Shown here: piece by piece, positions 1 through 7,996 of the stretch | How positions within the stretch are numbered: position 1 is the first letter of the stretch | Layout of the letters: each line of letters starts with the position of its first letter | Source of the DNA: Terrimesophilobacter sp039923755 | GTDB taxonomy: Bacteria; Actinomycetota; Actinomycetes; Actinomycetales; Microbacteriaceae | Assembly (NCBI GenBank): GCA_039923755.1 | Contig: JBDTCD010000013.1 | Coordinates: forward strand, 1 to 23,629 | Length of the DNA stretch: 23,629 nt | Direction: 5' to 3' | Program-made: the position numbers and the translations under genes | Notes under the pieces: generated by a model | The model's database searches: none | Seen by the model: only the letters and a program-made list of their open reading frames with translations | Told to the model about the DNA's origin: nothing

Positions 1-760
1 CGATTGCATCGAGCAGCTTCTGCGCCCGGTATGCGTGTTCGCCTGCAGAGCGAATGAGGTCGCTCGCGTCGACGTTCGAGGCAGTCTTTCCCGCTCCGCT
101 GGATGGTGCGACGATGAGAGTTCCCGCACGGTCCGCGTCGTGGACGGCACCTGCCCGCTCCTTTTTCGCTCGCGTCACATTGTCGGCCACTGTGGCGATC
201 GCGCTCGCGTCGTACCGTCGGACGAGGGCGGCGAAAATTTCCAAGGAAGCGTTCAATCGGGTGTCGAATGCGCTTATTGCGCTACGCACGGCGGCAAGAT
301 TCTCTGGCGCATTCTTCTCGAGTGCGCGGAGCCGGGCAAAAGATTTCTCCTGTTCGTCGAGTGCGGCCTGCGCGCTCTCGCACAGATGGATGATGCGTCG
401 ATTCCACTCCCGCTTCTGGGTATCCGAGTCGGTGTAGGCATCATCGAGCTTTTGTTGCAGGCTGAAGGCTTCTCGCAACTGGGAGCGTGCGCGCGTCAAG
501 ACTGAGTCGAATTCCTGGGATTTCACCTCGCCGAACTGTGCGATCGCGAAGCCGAGTTCGTCTTCGGCGTTTTTCACAGCGTCGTCAACCCGAACCAGGA
601 GGATATTGGCGCGCTTGTGGAGCGATCCCAACGCACCCGGGTCCTTTCCTGACCTTTTTCGTCTGGCCAGCATCCAAAACCCCATGCCGACGATGCCGAC
701 AAAAACAATGACGATGGTGATGCCTGCAGTCCACGCGGCACTCAAAAGTTGGCCACCCAT
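1..760 (-). CDS. Membrane-anchored coiled-coil protein, 5' part (C-terminus outside window)
   Basis: The reading frame is open without a stop from an ATG at 760 to the left edge, giving about 253 residues. Residues about 8-27 form one hydrophobic segment (TAGITIVIVFVGIVGMGFWM) followed by a basic stretch (LARRKRSGK), so the bulk should be cytoplasmic. The rest is charged and helical: a DDAVKNAEDELGFAIAQFGE segment, then long heptad-like stretches. From memory this resembles the C-terminal half of TPM-domain proteins of Microbacteriaceae, but here the frame starts directly at the membrane segment with no TPM domain or signal peptide before it. On the minus strand TAGGAT (773-768) lies 7 nt before the ATG and includes AGGA, so it could be a leaderless -10 or a ribosome binding site. 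Function is unknown; it is transcribed divergently from the helicase-like gene. Confidence 0.75.
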   Translation of the reverse strand, partial: MGGQLLSAAWTAGITIVIVFVGIVGMGFWMLARRKRSGKDPGALGSLHKRANILLVRVDDAVKNAEDELGFAIAQFGEVKSQEFDSVLTRARSQLREAFSLQQKLDDAYTDSDTQKREWNRRIIHLCESAQAALDEQEKSFARLRALEKNAPENLAAVRSAISAFDTRLNASLEIFAALVRRYDASAIATVADNVTRAKKERAGAVHDADRAGTLIVAPSSGAGKTASNVDASDLIRSAGEHAYRAQKLLDAI

Positions 761-883
761 GCGGGATATCCTATGGTCGTCCGTGCGAACGTGCTTTTTG
801 GGTATGCCGCGACGTATCCACCGGACCCGCAAAACTGGTCGCGCCTCCCCGGATTTTTGGCGGAGTCCGATTAAGGTGGCATC
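761..883. promoter_or_regulatory. Divergent promoter region between coiled-coil gene and helicase-like gene
   Basis: This 123-bp spacer separates two outward-facing genes. On the plus strand TAAGGT (872-877) stands 6 nt before the GTG at 884. On the minus strand TAGGAT (773-768) stands 7 nt before the ATG at 760. Both fit the TANNNT -10 pattern with transcription starting at or next to the start codon. AAGGTGG (873-879) could instead be a Shine-Dalgarno sequence. The two readings cannot be separated by sequence alone. Confidence 0.4.
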
Positions 884-3800
884 GTGTGGCGTGCCGGCAA
901 TCATCATGACGACTTCCTGGAAGACCCAGCGGAGCAGTTGGAGGACCCTGCTCTCGCGCAGCAGCAGGTCACTGCTCCGCATGCGCTCAGCCTCGGCGAC
1001 CCGAAGTTCACGGCCGTGAACGTCGCGGAACCGACGTGGGGCGGATGGCGGTCTCAACTGGCGAAAGTGGGTGGAGTGAACCCGCTCCTTCACTTCGTGG
1101 ATGGGCCGTTGACGCGCATTGAGCTTGGTGCGACGCACCCGGGCGGGCTAGCGCAATTCATTACGGGGAAGACCACCCTTCTCTCAAGTCTCATTCGCGA
1201 CGATGTCGCACTTCGCGCGGCCAAGCTGGCGGCCGGCGAGATCGCGGCGAAGTCGATGGAATTGTCGACCACTCGTGGCATCGACTCCGTGCACCTCGGG
1301 ATCGGTGTCGCGGAGTGGCAGTTCGAGGATGTTGACTTCCGGGCGCCCATTTTATTGCGGCCGCTCGCCATCAGGCGATACGGCAATGATTTCGAGTTGC
1401 GTCTTCGCGGAGAGCCGCTCCTCAACCCTGCCCTTGCGGCGGCGCTTGAGGATCAGTTCCGCATTGTCCTCGATGCCCGCGGGTTTGTGGCTCTCGCCGA
1501 GCAGGATGGTTCGTTCAAACCGAACCCGGTCATCGACCGGCTGCGCGGTCTCACGCGCCACCTCGAATGGTTCAACGTTCAACCGAGGCTCATCGCCTCC
1601 TCATTTGCGGATGTCGCCAGCGGACTTGCCGCAGACGCCGTCGAACTTGAGCACCCCATCCTTGACGCGCTCGCCGGAAACCCGAGTGCGAAGTGGGCTG
1701 TCGGCGAGAGTCATAGCCCGGCGGAGGTCCACAATCCGGACCACCGCGCGCCGGAAACCGACACGCTTTTACTCGATGCCGATTCCGAACAGGAAGACGT
1801 TATCGCCCAGATCGCCGCAGGTAACTCGGTCGTCGTGAAAACGTTGCCAGGTACCGGAGGCACCCAGACGATCGTCAATGCGGTCGGTGCCCTCGTGCAA
1901 CAGAACAAGCGCGTGCTTGTGGTGAGCCCACGGCGAGCGTCGCTGCAGGGTATCGCCCAACGGCTGGGAGACGTCGGATTAGTTGGGCTGCCCGTTGCGC
2001 CATCGACGCTGCGTCGTGACGTCATCAGAGCAATCGGGCGCAACGAGAAAGCGAAGGCGCCGAAGCTGGGTGAGATTGACGAGGCGCTTGTGCGACTGCG
2101 CAAGGTACTTATCGATTACCGGGGTGCCGTCTCGCAGGTCGACCCGGAACTGGGCGTTTCCGTACTCGATTGCCTCACCGAATTGTCCCGGCTTGCCCTC
2201 CTTCCGCAACCACCCTCGACGACGGCGCGGCTTGGCCGCGCGTCGGTAGAGCTCATGTCGAAGGGCCGAGAAAAGGCCGCCGACACGATGATCCAGGCGG
2301 CGAGCCTTGGCGAATTCAAATACGGGCCGGGTGACTCCGCGTGGTACGGCGCCTCTTTCTCCAGCGGCGAGCAGGCGACGCGGGCCCACGGCATCGCGAA
2401 ACAGCTTTACCACGTTGAGTTGCCGCGCTTGCTCCAGAGGGCGAGCGAGCTCATCGCGGGCACGCGGATGCGACCGTTTGAGACCGTCGCGGAGCTTGGC
2501 GTCTATCTGCGACTGCTCACCGACATCCGGGACTCGCTCGACAAGTTCCTCCCGGTGGTTTTCGAACGTTCACTCAGTGAGCTCATCGCTGCGACGAGTT
2601 CGCGCAAGGAGTCTTCACACATGTCGTCGGCCAACCGTCGGCGGATGAAGCGGCTCGCGCGCGAGTATCAGCGGCCGGGCGCGCACGTGAGCGATGTCAA
2701 CGATGCCCTAAGACGGATCCAGCAGCAGCGCTTCCTCTGGCAGAGATTCGCCGCAGAGGGAACCCCGCCGGAGATCCCCGTCGGAATCGCCGACGTACAG
2801 GTGGCGCACCAACAGGTGATGCAGGATCTCTCTGCGCTGGACGAGCCGCTTGGAAACCAGACGACTGCGAGCCAGTTAGCGAATGCGCCGATCGTCGACC
2901 TGATCGCCAAGCTCGCAAGTCTCGCGGCCGAATCGGATGCGCTTCACAATCTCCAGGAGCGCACAGCGTTACTTTCCACCCTGCGCGAGCTCGAGCTTGA
3001 TCCGCTCTTGGCCGATCTGGCTTCGCGGCACATTCCCGAATCACAGGTGGCTGCCGAACTTGAACTGGCGTGGTGGCGATCGGCACTCGAATCACTTCTC
3101 GAGCGTGATCGCGCGCTTCTGGGCGCGAACACAGATGTACTTGATCGGCTCGAAGCCGATTTCCGTCTCGTCGACGAAGCGCACGCTGCTGGCAGTGCAC
3201 AAATCCTCGCGTGGCAGCTTGCCGAGAACTGGAGTGTCGGTCTGGTGGACTGGCCGGATGAAGCGGCGGCACTCAAGCGCGTGCTGCGTGGAAGCTCTGC
3301 AACGTCACGCCAACTGCAGGAGGCAGCCCCGCACCTATCCAGGTCGATCGCTCCGGTCTGGATCGCCTCGCCTTACGAGGTTGCCGAGATTACGGACAGC
3401 CTGCGCTTCGACACGGTACTCCTCGTGGATGCGGGAGCCGTGACGATCGCCGAGAGTATCGGCGGCATCCGGCGGGCGAAGCAGGTTGTGGCGTTTGGTG
3501 ATCCCGTGACGCAGACGCCAACCTCGTTCCAGATCGCGCTCGGTGACAACGACGAGCCCGAGCATACGGTCGAAGAACTGGACGAACTGCACGCGGCATC
3601 CGCGCTTGCGACGCTCGGCACGCTACTTCCCACACTCACACTTACCCGCAGTTACCGCGCCGGGGGTGAGGATCTTGCCGAGCTGGTAAACCGACGTTTC
3701 TACTCCGGTCGGATCGAGTCCATTCCGTGGGCGGGAAGTTTCCTCGGGCACGGAAGTATCCGCATCGATCACATTCAAAACGGTACCGGGATGCCGGATG

Positions 3801-4654
3801 ACGTCACCGGTGCCGTCGAAAGCGTCGACGCGGAAGTCGATCGAGTGGTTGAGCTTGTTCTTGAGCACGCGGGACAGCGCCCGCATGAGTCGCTCATGGT
3901 CATCACAGCGAGCCCCCGCCACGCGGTGCGCGTGCAGCAGGCCGTGTTACTCGCACTGTCGACGCGTCCGGAACTTCACGACTTCATTCTTGGTGATCGG
4001 GCCGAGCCGTTCACCGTGGCCACGATCGAGCAGGCCGTTGCGGAAAGCCGCGACCGGGTCATCTTCTCGATCGGTTACGGGCGCACTCCGCACGGCCGGG
4101 TGTTGAGCGACTTCGGTGCCCTCGGTCGGCCCGGTGGCGAGAGGATGCTGGCTGCCGCGATGACCCGCGCGCGTCGCGCCATGGTCATCGTCACGTGCTT
4201 CGAAGCATCCGATATCGATGAGGAGCGCATGCGGTTCGGTGCGATCGCGCTCGCGGAGATTCTCACCGATGTCACCGCACGCACCCGGGTCGAGGCGGTT
4301 CCCGACGACAGCGATCCGATGCTTGTCGATCTTGCCCGTCGGCTCACCGCGCGCGGCCTTCGCGTTGCGCTCGGTCACAGAGGAAAGCTTGGACTCGTGG
4401 CCAACCACGGTGGAATGTGTCTCACCATCGAGACGGACACCGTCCTGCACGGTGCGAGCCTGCGCGAATCCCTTCGCCTACGTCCTGAGCTTCTCCGTCG
4501 CCTGGGCTGGCACTACCTGCGCGTGTACGCATTCGAATTATTCAGCAACCCCGATGCCGTCGCCGATCGGGTGATCAGAATGCTGGGCATGGAAGCCTCG
4601 CCGATCACGGAACCCATTTCGATCATGTACGCCCCATCATCGGGCACCGGGTAG
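884..4654 (+). CDS. DUF4011 / superfamily 1 helicase-fold protein with MTES_1575-type C-terminal domain, active sites degenerate
   Basis: 1256 residues. Residues about 60-260 look like DUF4011: NPLLHF, then APILLRPLAI and EPLLNPALAAAL. Residues about 295-1130 carry the landmarks of an Upf1-like SF1 helicase in order: P-loop region LPGTGGTQT (321-329), Walker B region LLVDAGAVT around D849, motif III GDPVTQT (872-878), SYRAGGEDLAELVNRRFYSG, and motif VI MTRARRAMVIV (from 1093). Residues about 1160-1245 resemble the REase_MTES_1575/Vsr-like fold (IETDT at 1182-1186, LGWHYLRVYAFELF). Key residues differ from active enzymes: the P-loop lysine position is G326, the Walker B glutamate position is A850, and the first nuclease aspartate position is probably G1170. 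Long helical inserts lie between the helicase halves. Related DUF4011-helicase-nuclease proteins are known or predicted antiphage factors; here ATPase and nuclease activity are doubtful. The start is GTG 884. The stop overlaps an inverted repeat. Confidence 0.85.
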   Translation: MWRAGNHHDDFLEDPAEQLEDPALAQQQVTAPHALSLGDPKFTAVNVAEPTWGGWRSQLAKVGGVNPLLHFVDGPLTRIELGATHPGGLAQFITGKTTLLSSLIRDDVALRAAKLAAGEIAAKSMELSTTRGIDSVHLGIGVAEWQFEDVDFRAPILLRPLAIRRYGNDFELRLRGEPLLNPALAAALEDQFRIVLDARGFVALAEQDGSFKPNPVIDRLRGLTRHLEWFNVQPRLIASSFADVASGLAADAVELEHPILDALAGNPSAKWAVGESHSPAEVHNPDHRAPETDTLLLDADSEQEDVIAQIAAGNSVVVKTLPGTGGTQTIVNAVGALVQQNKRVLVVSPRRASLQGIAQRLGDVGLVGLPVAPSTLRRDVIRAIGRNEKAKAPKLGEIDEALVRLRKVLIDYRGAVSQVDPELGVSVLDCLTELSRLALLPQPPSTTARLGRASVELMSKGREKAADTMIQAASLGEFKYGPGDSAWYGASFSSGEQATRAHGIAKQLYHVELPRLLQRASELIAGTRMRPFETVAELGVYLRLLTDIRDSLDKFLPVVFERSLSELIAATSSRKESSHMSSANRRRMKRLAREYQRPGAHVSDVNDALRRIQQQRFLWQRFAAEGTPPEIPVGIADVQVAHQQVMQDLSALDEPLGNQTTASQLANAPIVDLIAKLASLAAESDALHNLQERTALLSTLRELELDPLLADLASRHIPESQVAAELELAWWRSALESLLERDRALLGANTDVLDRLEADFRLVDEAHAAGSAQILAWQLAENWSVGLVDWPDEAAALKRVLRGSSATSRQLQEAAPHLSRSIAPVWIASPYEVAEITDSLRFDTVLLVDAGAVTIAESIGGIRRAKQVVAFGDPVTQTPTSFQIALGDNDEPEHTVEELDELHAASALATLGTLLPTLTLTRSYRAGGEDLAELVNRRFYSGRIESIPWAGSFLGHGSIRIDHIQNGTGMPDDVTGAVESVDAEVDRVVELVLEHAGQRPHESLMVITASPRHAVRVQQAVLLALSTRPELHDFILGDRAEPFTVATIEQAVAESRDRVIFSIGYGRTPHGRVLSDFGALGRPGGERMLAAAMTRARRAMVIVTCFEASDIDEERMRFGAIALAEILTDVTARTRVEAVPDDSDPMLVDLARRLTARGLRVALGHRGKLGLVANHGGMCLTIETDTVLHGASLRESLRLRPELLRRLGWHYLRVYAFELFSNPDAVADRVIRMLGMEASPITEPISIMYAPSSGTG

Positions 4655-4900
4655 CCGGTGGTCACCGGACGGCACGAAGCCGAAGGACCGCCCGCGGGGC
4701 GTGAATTCGATGAAGGGCACGGTAGCCAACCCCAATCCGATGAGGCGGAGGGGCGGGCCCGAGGGGAACACGCAGCACGTCGGCACAGACGCGTGTCGAC
4801 GGCGGCCGTACCGGGCTCTGACTCGACGCCACAGCCGGAACCGCCGCGTCACGCAGAGGACGAGAACGATGACCGCCTGAAAGCAGACAAGCCCCCACAC
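4637..4900 (-). CDS. Possible small membrane protein downstream of crtEb
   Basis: This is an uncertain gene. A GTG at 4900 opens 87 codons that begin 16 nt after the crtEb stop. The product would have one hydrophobic segment at residues 2-17 (WGLVCFQAVIVLVLCV), a strongly basic stretch (RRFRLWRRVRARYGRRRH), and a second apolar patch (LIGLGLATVPFIEF). Most third codon positions are G or C, as in the real genes nearby, and the frame would explain an otherwise empty 262-bp gap. Against it: no clear ribosome binding site, no family I recognise, and the last 18 nt overlap the 3' end of the helicase-like gene. It could be the last gene of the carotenoid operon, a decayed gene, or chance. Confidence 0.3.
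   Translation of the reverse strand: MWGLVCFQAVIVLVLCVTRRFRLWRRVRARYGRRRHASVPTCCVFPSGPPLRLIGLGLATVPFIEFTPRGRSFGFVPSGDHRLPGAR
4645..4668. terminator. Inverted repeat at the helicase-like gene stop
   Basis: CACCGG (4645-4650), CCGGTG (4655-4660) and CACCGG (4663-4668) can form two alternative short hairpins around the TAG stop at 4652-4654. There is no T-run after it, so it would be a weak or factor-dependent terminator at best, between two convergent transcription units. Confidence 0.3.
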
Positions 4901-4916
4901 TGGGGTTGATGCCCGC

Positions 4917-5789
4917 TCAGCGGATCGTGACGTACCAGGTCAGCAACATTGTGGCGAGGAAGCCCACTACGTAGTTGATGCCCAGGAATCTTCTCCAACC
5001 GCGAGTGGCCGCCGCAGACTTTTCATCTGACACCGACCAGTATGGCGCGGCAGCAATCATGTACGGCACGGCGAGAACTGCTGCGAGGGGTCCCGGCCAC
5101 GTCGTGACAAGCATGAGCAGGCCGGCGAGAGCCCACAATACGATGGCCAGTCGCACCGTGGCACGAGCGCCAACCACCGTCGCAATCGAGTGGATCCGGG
5201 CAGCGCGATCGGGGATGACATCCTGCACCGCACCAAAGGCGTGGCTCGCCATTCCCCACAGGAAGAACGCGGCGAGGATGGCGATAAGTGGCAGGGTTGG
5301 CGTGGCCGCAGCAAGAACGAGACCGTAGATTGCCGGGCTCACGAAGTGAAAACTGGAAGTCATGGAATCGAGGAACGGCCGCTCCTTGAAGCGCAGGACC
5401 GGGGCCGAATACGCCACGACGGCGAACATGCTGAGGCCGAGCACGAGCCAGCTCCAGGGGTTTCCCAGAATGACGAGGGCGAGGATGAACGGCAGTGTGG
5501 TCGCTGCCGACGCGAGGAGAATCGCCCGATGCCGCTCGCGGGGGAGCACGGCGCCCTGCGCCCCGCCCTTGCGGGGGTTCGCGAGATCGGATTCGAAATC
5601 GAAGACGTCGTTGATTCCGTACATGGCGAGGTTGTAGGGAATGAGGAAGAAGATCGTCCCGATGATAAGCCGCGCATCGATGACCCCCGCCGTGAGCAGG
5701 TACGCCGCAGCGAACGGGAACGCCGTATTGATCCAGCTCAGAGGTCGCGAAGCAAGGAGGAGGTAGCGGGTTGTGCCGGCCTCAGCCAT
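4917..5789 (-). CDS. crtEb: UbiA-family lycopene elongase
   Basis: 290 residues from the ATG at 5789, which overlaps the crtYf stop by 8 nt; an in-frame GTG at 5816 is possible but lies further inside crtYf. Several hydrophobic membrane segments alternate with the two polar motifs of UbiA prenyltransferases: NDVFDFESD at residues 60-68 and a later DVIPDRAARIHS. These Asp-rich loops bind the diphosphate of the prenyl donor through magnesium. CrtEb/LbtBC-type enzymes attach dimethylallyl units to both ends of lycopene (C40) to give C45 and C50 intermediates. The assignment to lycopene elongation rather than ubiquinone or menaquinone synthesis rests on its place directly after crtYe and crtYf in one coupled operon. 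Confidence 0.9.
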   Translation of the reverse strand: MAEAGTTRYLLLASRPLSWINTAFPFAAAYLLTAGVIDARLIIGTIFFLIPYNLAMYGINDVFDFESDLANPRKGGAQGAVLPRERHRAILLASAATTLPFILALVILGNPWSWLVLGLSMFAVVAYSAPVLRFKERPFLDSMTSSFHFVSPAIYGLVLAAATPTLPLIAILAAFFLWGMASHAFGAVQDVIPDRAARIHSIATVVGARATVRLAIVLWALAGLLMLVTTWPGPLAAVLAVPYMIAAAPYWSVSDEKSAAATRGWRRFLGINYVVGFLATMLLTWYVTIR

Positions 5790-6120
5790 GACTGCCGTTC
5801 GAGGGCCGCCGGCCACACAGCAACCAGAGAGCGGGAAGGAGGATCAGTCCCGCAACCGGATAGCTGAAGTCTTCGAGCGGGGCGAGTCCGATGGAGAGCC
5901 CCGTCACGTGTGAATCCGAGTACACCATGAAACCGAGGGCGATCATGATGTTGTCGAAAACTGCGGTGAGGACGAGGAGGGCAATGCCGGTGATCACCAT
6001 CGGCACCCACCAGGTTCGAACGAGCTGACGGACACGGACGGTCCCCACCCGGAGTAGTGCTGTCAGTGCGACGGCGCAGGCGACCACGAGGAAAACTGCA
6101 CTCAGCGCGAGGTAGATCAT
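5782..6120 (-). CDS. crtYf: C50 carotenoid cyclase subunit CrtYf
   Basis: 112 residues and mostly hydrophobic, with about three membrane helices. The ATG at 6120 overlaps the crtYe stop as ATGA. It carries the PLED motif (in GLAPLEDFSYP) typical of one half of heterodimeric lycopene cyclases of the CrtYcd/CrtYef type. Together with CrtYe it would cyclise the prenylated ends of the C50 precursor. The frame stays open upstream to 6360, but that segment lies inside crtYe and lacks the family's character. Which gene is Ye and which is Yf follows the usual order; the two halves are similar in size and topology. Confidence 0.88.
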   Translation of the reverse strand: MIYLALSAVFLVVACAVALTALLRVGTVRVRQLVRTWWVPMVITGIALLVLTAVFDNIMIALGFMVYSDSHVTGLSIGLAPLEDFSYPVAGLILLPALWLLCGRRPSNGSHG

Positions 6121-6440
6121 GTTTGCCTCCGCGAAGCGAGGAGGCGCTGTGCGCCGGTCAACACGACCACCGTCAGATAGCAGAGGAAGGTAAGGAAGAG
6201 GAGTTCTTCGAGGGGGAATTCTGGAGCAAGCACCAGCCCTGACATGAAGGCGGTTTCGCCGCGTGCGAAGATCCCGAATCCGATTCCGAAGAGGTCCCAG
6301 GTAACAAAGAATGCGAGGCCGAGCCCCAGTACCACTGCAGCGCGCCGGGGTGAGTTCCACAAGAACAGTCGGTAACGGTGGTCGAGAAGCGCCATACTGC
6401 CCAGAGCGCCGAGGAGCGCTCCAAGATACAGCAGGTTCAC
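6117..6440 (-). CDS. crtYe: C50 carotenoid cyclase subunit CrtYe
   Basis: 107 residues with about three membrane helices. The ATG at 6440 overlaps the crtI stop as ATGA. The segment EFPLEELLFL contains the PxEE motif conserved in the small lycopene cyclase subunits, with a preceding WDLFGIGFGIF stretch also typical of the family. It should act as an obligate partner of the next gene product in the membrane, forming the epsilon- or gamma-type end rings of a C50 carotenoid. Sequence alone does not tell decaprenoxanthin (epsilon) from sarcinaxanthin (gamma). Confidence 0.88.
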   Translation of the reverse strand: MNLLYLGALLGALGSMALLDHRYRLFLWNSPRRAAVVLGLGLAFFVTWDLFGIGFGIFARGETAFMSGLVLAPEFPLEELLFLTFLCYLTVVVLTGAQRLLASRRQT

Positions 6441-7996
6441 AGTGGCTCCTTAAGCGGCCCGGTAGAAACGTCGTTCCGAAGCCGTTTGATGACGAGCTCT
6501 GCGCTGATCAGGCACATCGGCAGCCCAATCCCGGGGACTGTAGAACCGCCAGCATAGTAGAGCCCAGTGACCTTCTTGGACCGGTTGCTGCCCCGCAGGA
6601 ACGCGCTTTGGCGCAGAGTATGTGCGGGACCGAGCGCACTGCCGGACCAGGAGTTGAGGTTTCGCGCGAAGTCCGCGGGTCCGTATGTTCCTCGCACAAC
6701 AATTCGATCCTCGAGGTCGGGAATGCGCGCCTTCTCCGCGATCAGTCGGATGGCGGCGTCGGCCGCACGCTCCACCCGCGGATCGCCCGCCCCACCGATG
6801 GTGATATCCGCCGGAACGGGGATGAGCAGGAAAAGGTTCTCGTGGCCTGCCGGCGCAACAGAAGGATCAGTGGCGCTCGGCTTGCAGACGTAGAGGGACG
6901 CTGGGTCTGGAATAGCCGTCGGGGATTCGAAGATGTCTGCGAAGTTCCGACGCCAGTCCGCGCTGAAGAAGAGTGAGTGATGGGAAATTTCGGGAAGGGC
7001 GCCGCGGACCCCGAGCATGACGAGAACTGCACCAGGGCCGGCGACGCGGTGCTCCCACCATGGTTCCGGATAGGTTTGCAGCGCCGCAGGAAGCAACTCT
7101 GTCTCGGTGTGGTGCAGGTCGGCCGCAGACACGACGATCGTCGAGGCGAGGGTGTGGAGAATGCCGGTGGTATCCCGGTAGCTGACGCCTGTGACTCGGG
7201 GAGCACGTTCATCACTCGTGAGTATCGCCTCGACGCGTGCACCCGTTTGGATGGTGACCCCTTCCTCACGGGCAAGCAGCACCATGCGATCGATGATCGT
7301 GCGGAATCCGCCCATGGGGTAAAGGACGCCCTGTTCCAGGTCCAGGTGACTCATGAGGTGGTACAGGCTGGGAGTCAGGTATGGCGAAGATCCAAGAAAC
7401 ACGGCAGGATACCCGAGCAGTTGGCGTAGTCGGTTGTCGGACACGCTGCGTGCAATGAAACGATCAAGCGGCTGAAGGAGCAATCGCGCAAGCCGCCCAC
7501 TCCTGCGAAGGACATCCTTCGTCAGCAGAGTGCGGAACGTCGTGAAGTTGCTGTACAGGAATCGCGACAAGGCTATGCGATAGGTGTCTCCGGCGGAGTC
7601 AAGGTAGCGCTCGATCGCCGCGCGCGCACCCGGTTCGATGCTCTCGAACGTGTCGAGGTTCGTCTCCAGGTCGGCGACCACTTCCAGCGGATCGGGGTGG
7701 TCCTCATAGAACAGGCGGTAACTCGGATCGAGCTGGACGAGGTCGAGCTGTTCGGCCGAACTGGTTCCGAGAAGCCGAAAGTAGTGGTCGAAGACTTCCG
7801 GCATGAGGTACCAGGATGGGCCGGTGTCGAACCTGAACCCGGATGCCGACAGGGTACCCACGCGTCCGCCGGGTTGCGGAGCAGATTCCAGAAGGATGAC
7901 GGCATAGCCTTCGCGCGCGAGGAGTGTTGCGGTGGCGAGGCCGGCAATTCCTCCTCCTATGACTGTCGCGCTGCGATGCATCTCCTCGAAACTCAT
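6437..7996 (-). CDS. crtI: Phytoene desaturase
   Basis: 519 residues, close to the usual length for bacterial CrtI. An N-terminal FAD-binding fold is clear: VIGGGIAGLATATLL near residue 12, then an acidic strand end (LLES) and GGRVGT. FDTGPSWYLMPEVF follows, as in CrtI enzymes. The C-terminus has the carotenoid oxidoreductase signature (YYAGGSTVPGIGLPMCLISA). It converts phytoene to lycopene by successive desaturations, using FAD. The ATG at 7996 overlaps the crtB stop as ATGA, and its own stop overlaps crtYe in the same way, implying translational coupling. Confidence 0.95.
   Translation of the reverse strand: MSFEEMHRSATVIGGGIAGLATATLLAREGYAVILLESAPQPGGRVGTLSASGFRFDTGPSWYLMPEVFDHYFRLLGTSSAEQLDLVQLDPSYRLFYEDHPDPLEVVADLETNLDTFESIEPGARAAIERYLDSAGDTYRIALSRFLYSNFTTFRTLLTKDVLRRSGRLARLLLQPLDRFIARSVSDNRLRQLLGYPAVFLGSSPYLTPSLYHLMSHLDLEQGVLYPMGGFRTIIDRMVLLAREEGVTIQTGARVEAILTSDERAPRVTGVSYRDTTGILHTLASTIVVSAADLHHTETELLPAALQTYPEPWWEHRVAGPGAVLVMLGVRGALPEISHHSLFFSADWRRNFADIFESPTAIPDPASLYVCKPSATDPSVAPAGHENLFLLIPVPADITIGGAGDPRVERAADAAIRLIAEKARIPDLEDRIVVRGTYGPADFARNLNSWSGSALGPAHTLRQSAFLRGSNRSKKVTGLYYAGGSTVPGIGLPMCLISAELVIKRLRNDVSTGPLKEPL

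Noticed and set aside
35..505. Two plus-strand open frames (35-505 and 54-437) at the left edge
   Set aside because: They lie opposite the minus-strand coiled-coil gene, which has a membrane helix, a plausible promoter and an uninterrupted frame to the window edge.
2697..3272. A 191-codon minus-strand open frame inside the helicase-like gene
   Set aside because: It is a reverse-frame shadow of a continuous 1256-codon gene; Arg/Pro/Ser-rich with no recognisable features.
4658..4909. An 83-codon plus-strand open frame in the gap after the helicase-like gene
   Set aside because: Its product is a charged, featureless chain and its third-position bias is weaker than that of the opposing minus-strand frame.
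5190..5867. A 225-codon plus-strand open frame
   Set aside because: It is antisense to crtEb and the end of crtYf; composition is that of a reverse frame (Glu/Arg/Asp-rich, no fold features).
6311..6976. A 221-codon plus-strand open frame
   Set aside because: It is antisense to crtI and crtYe, both with strong motifs.
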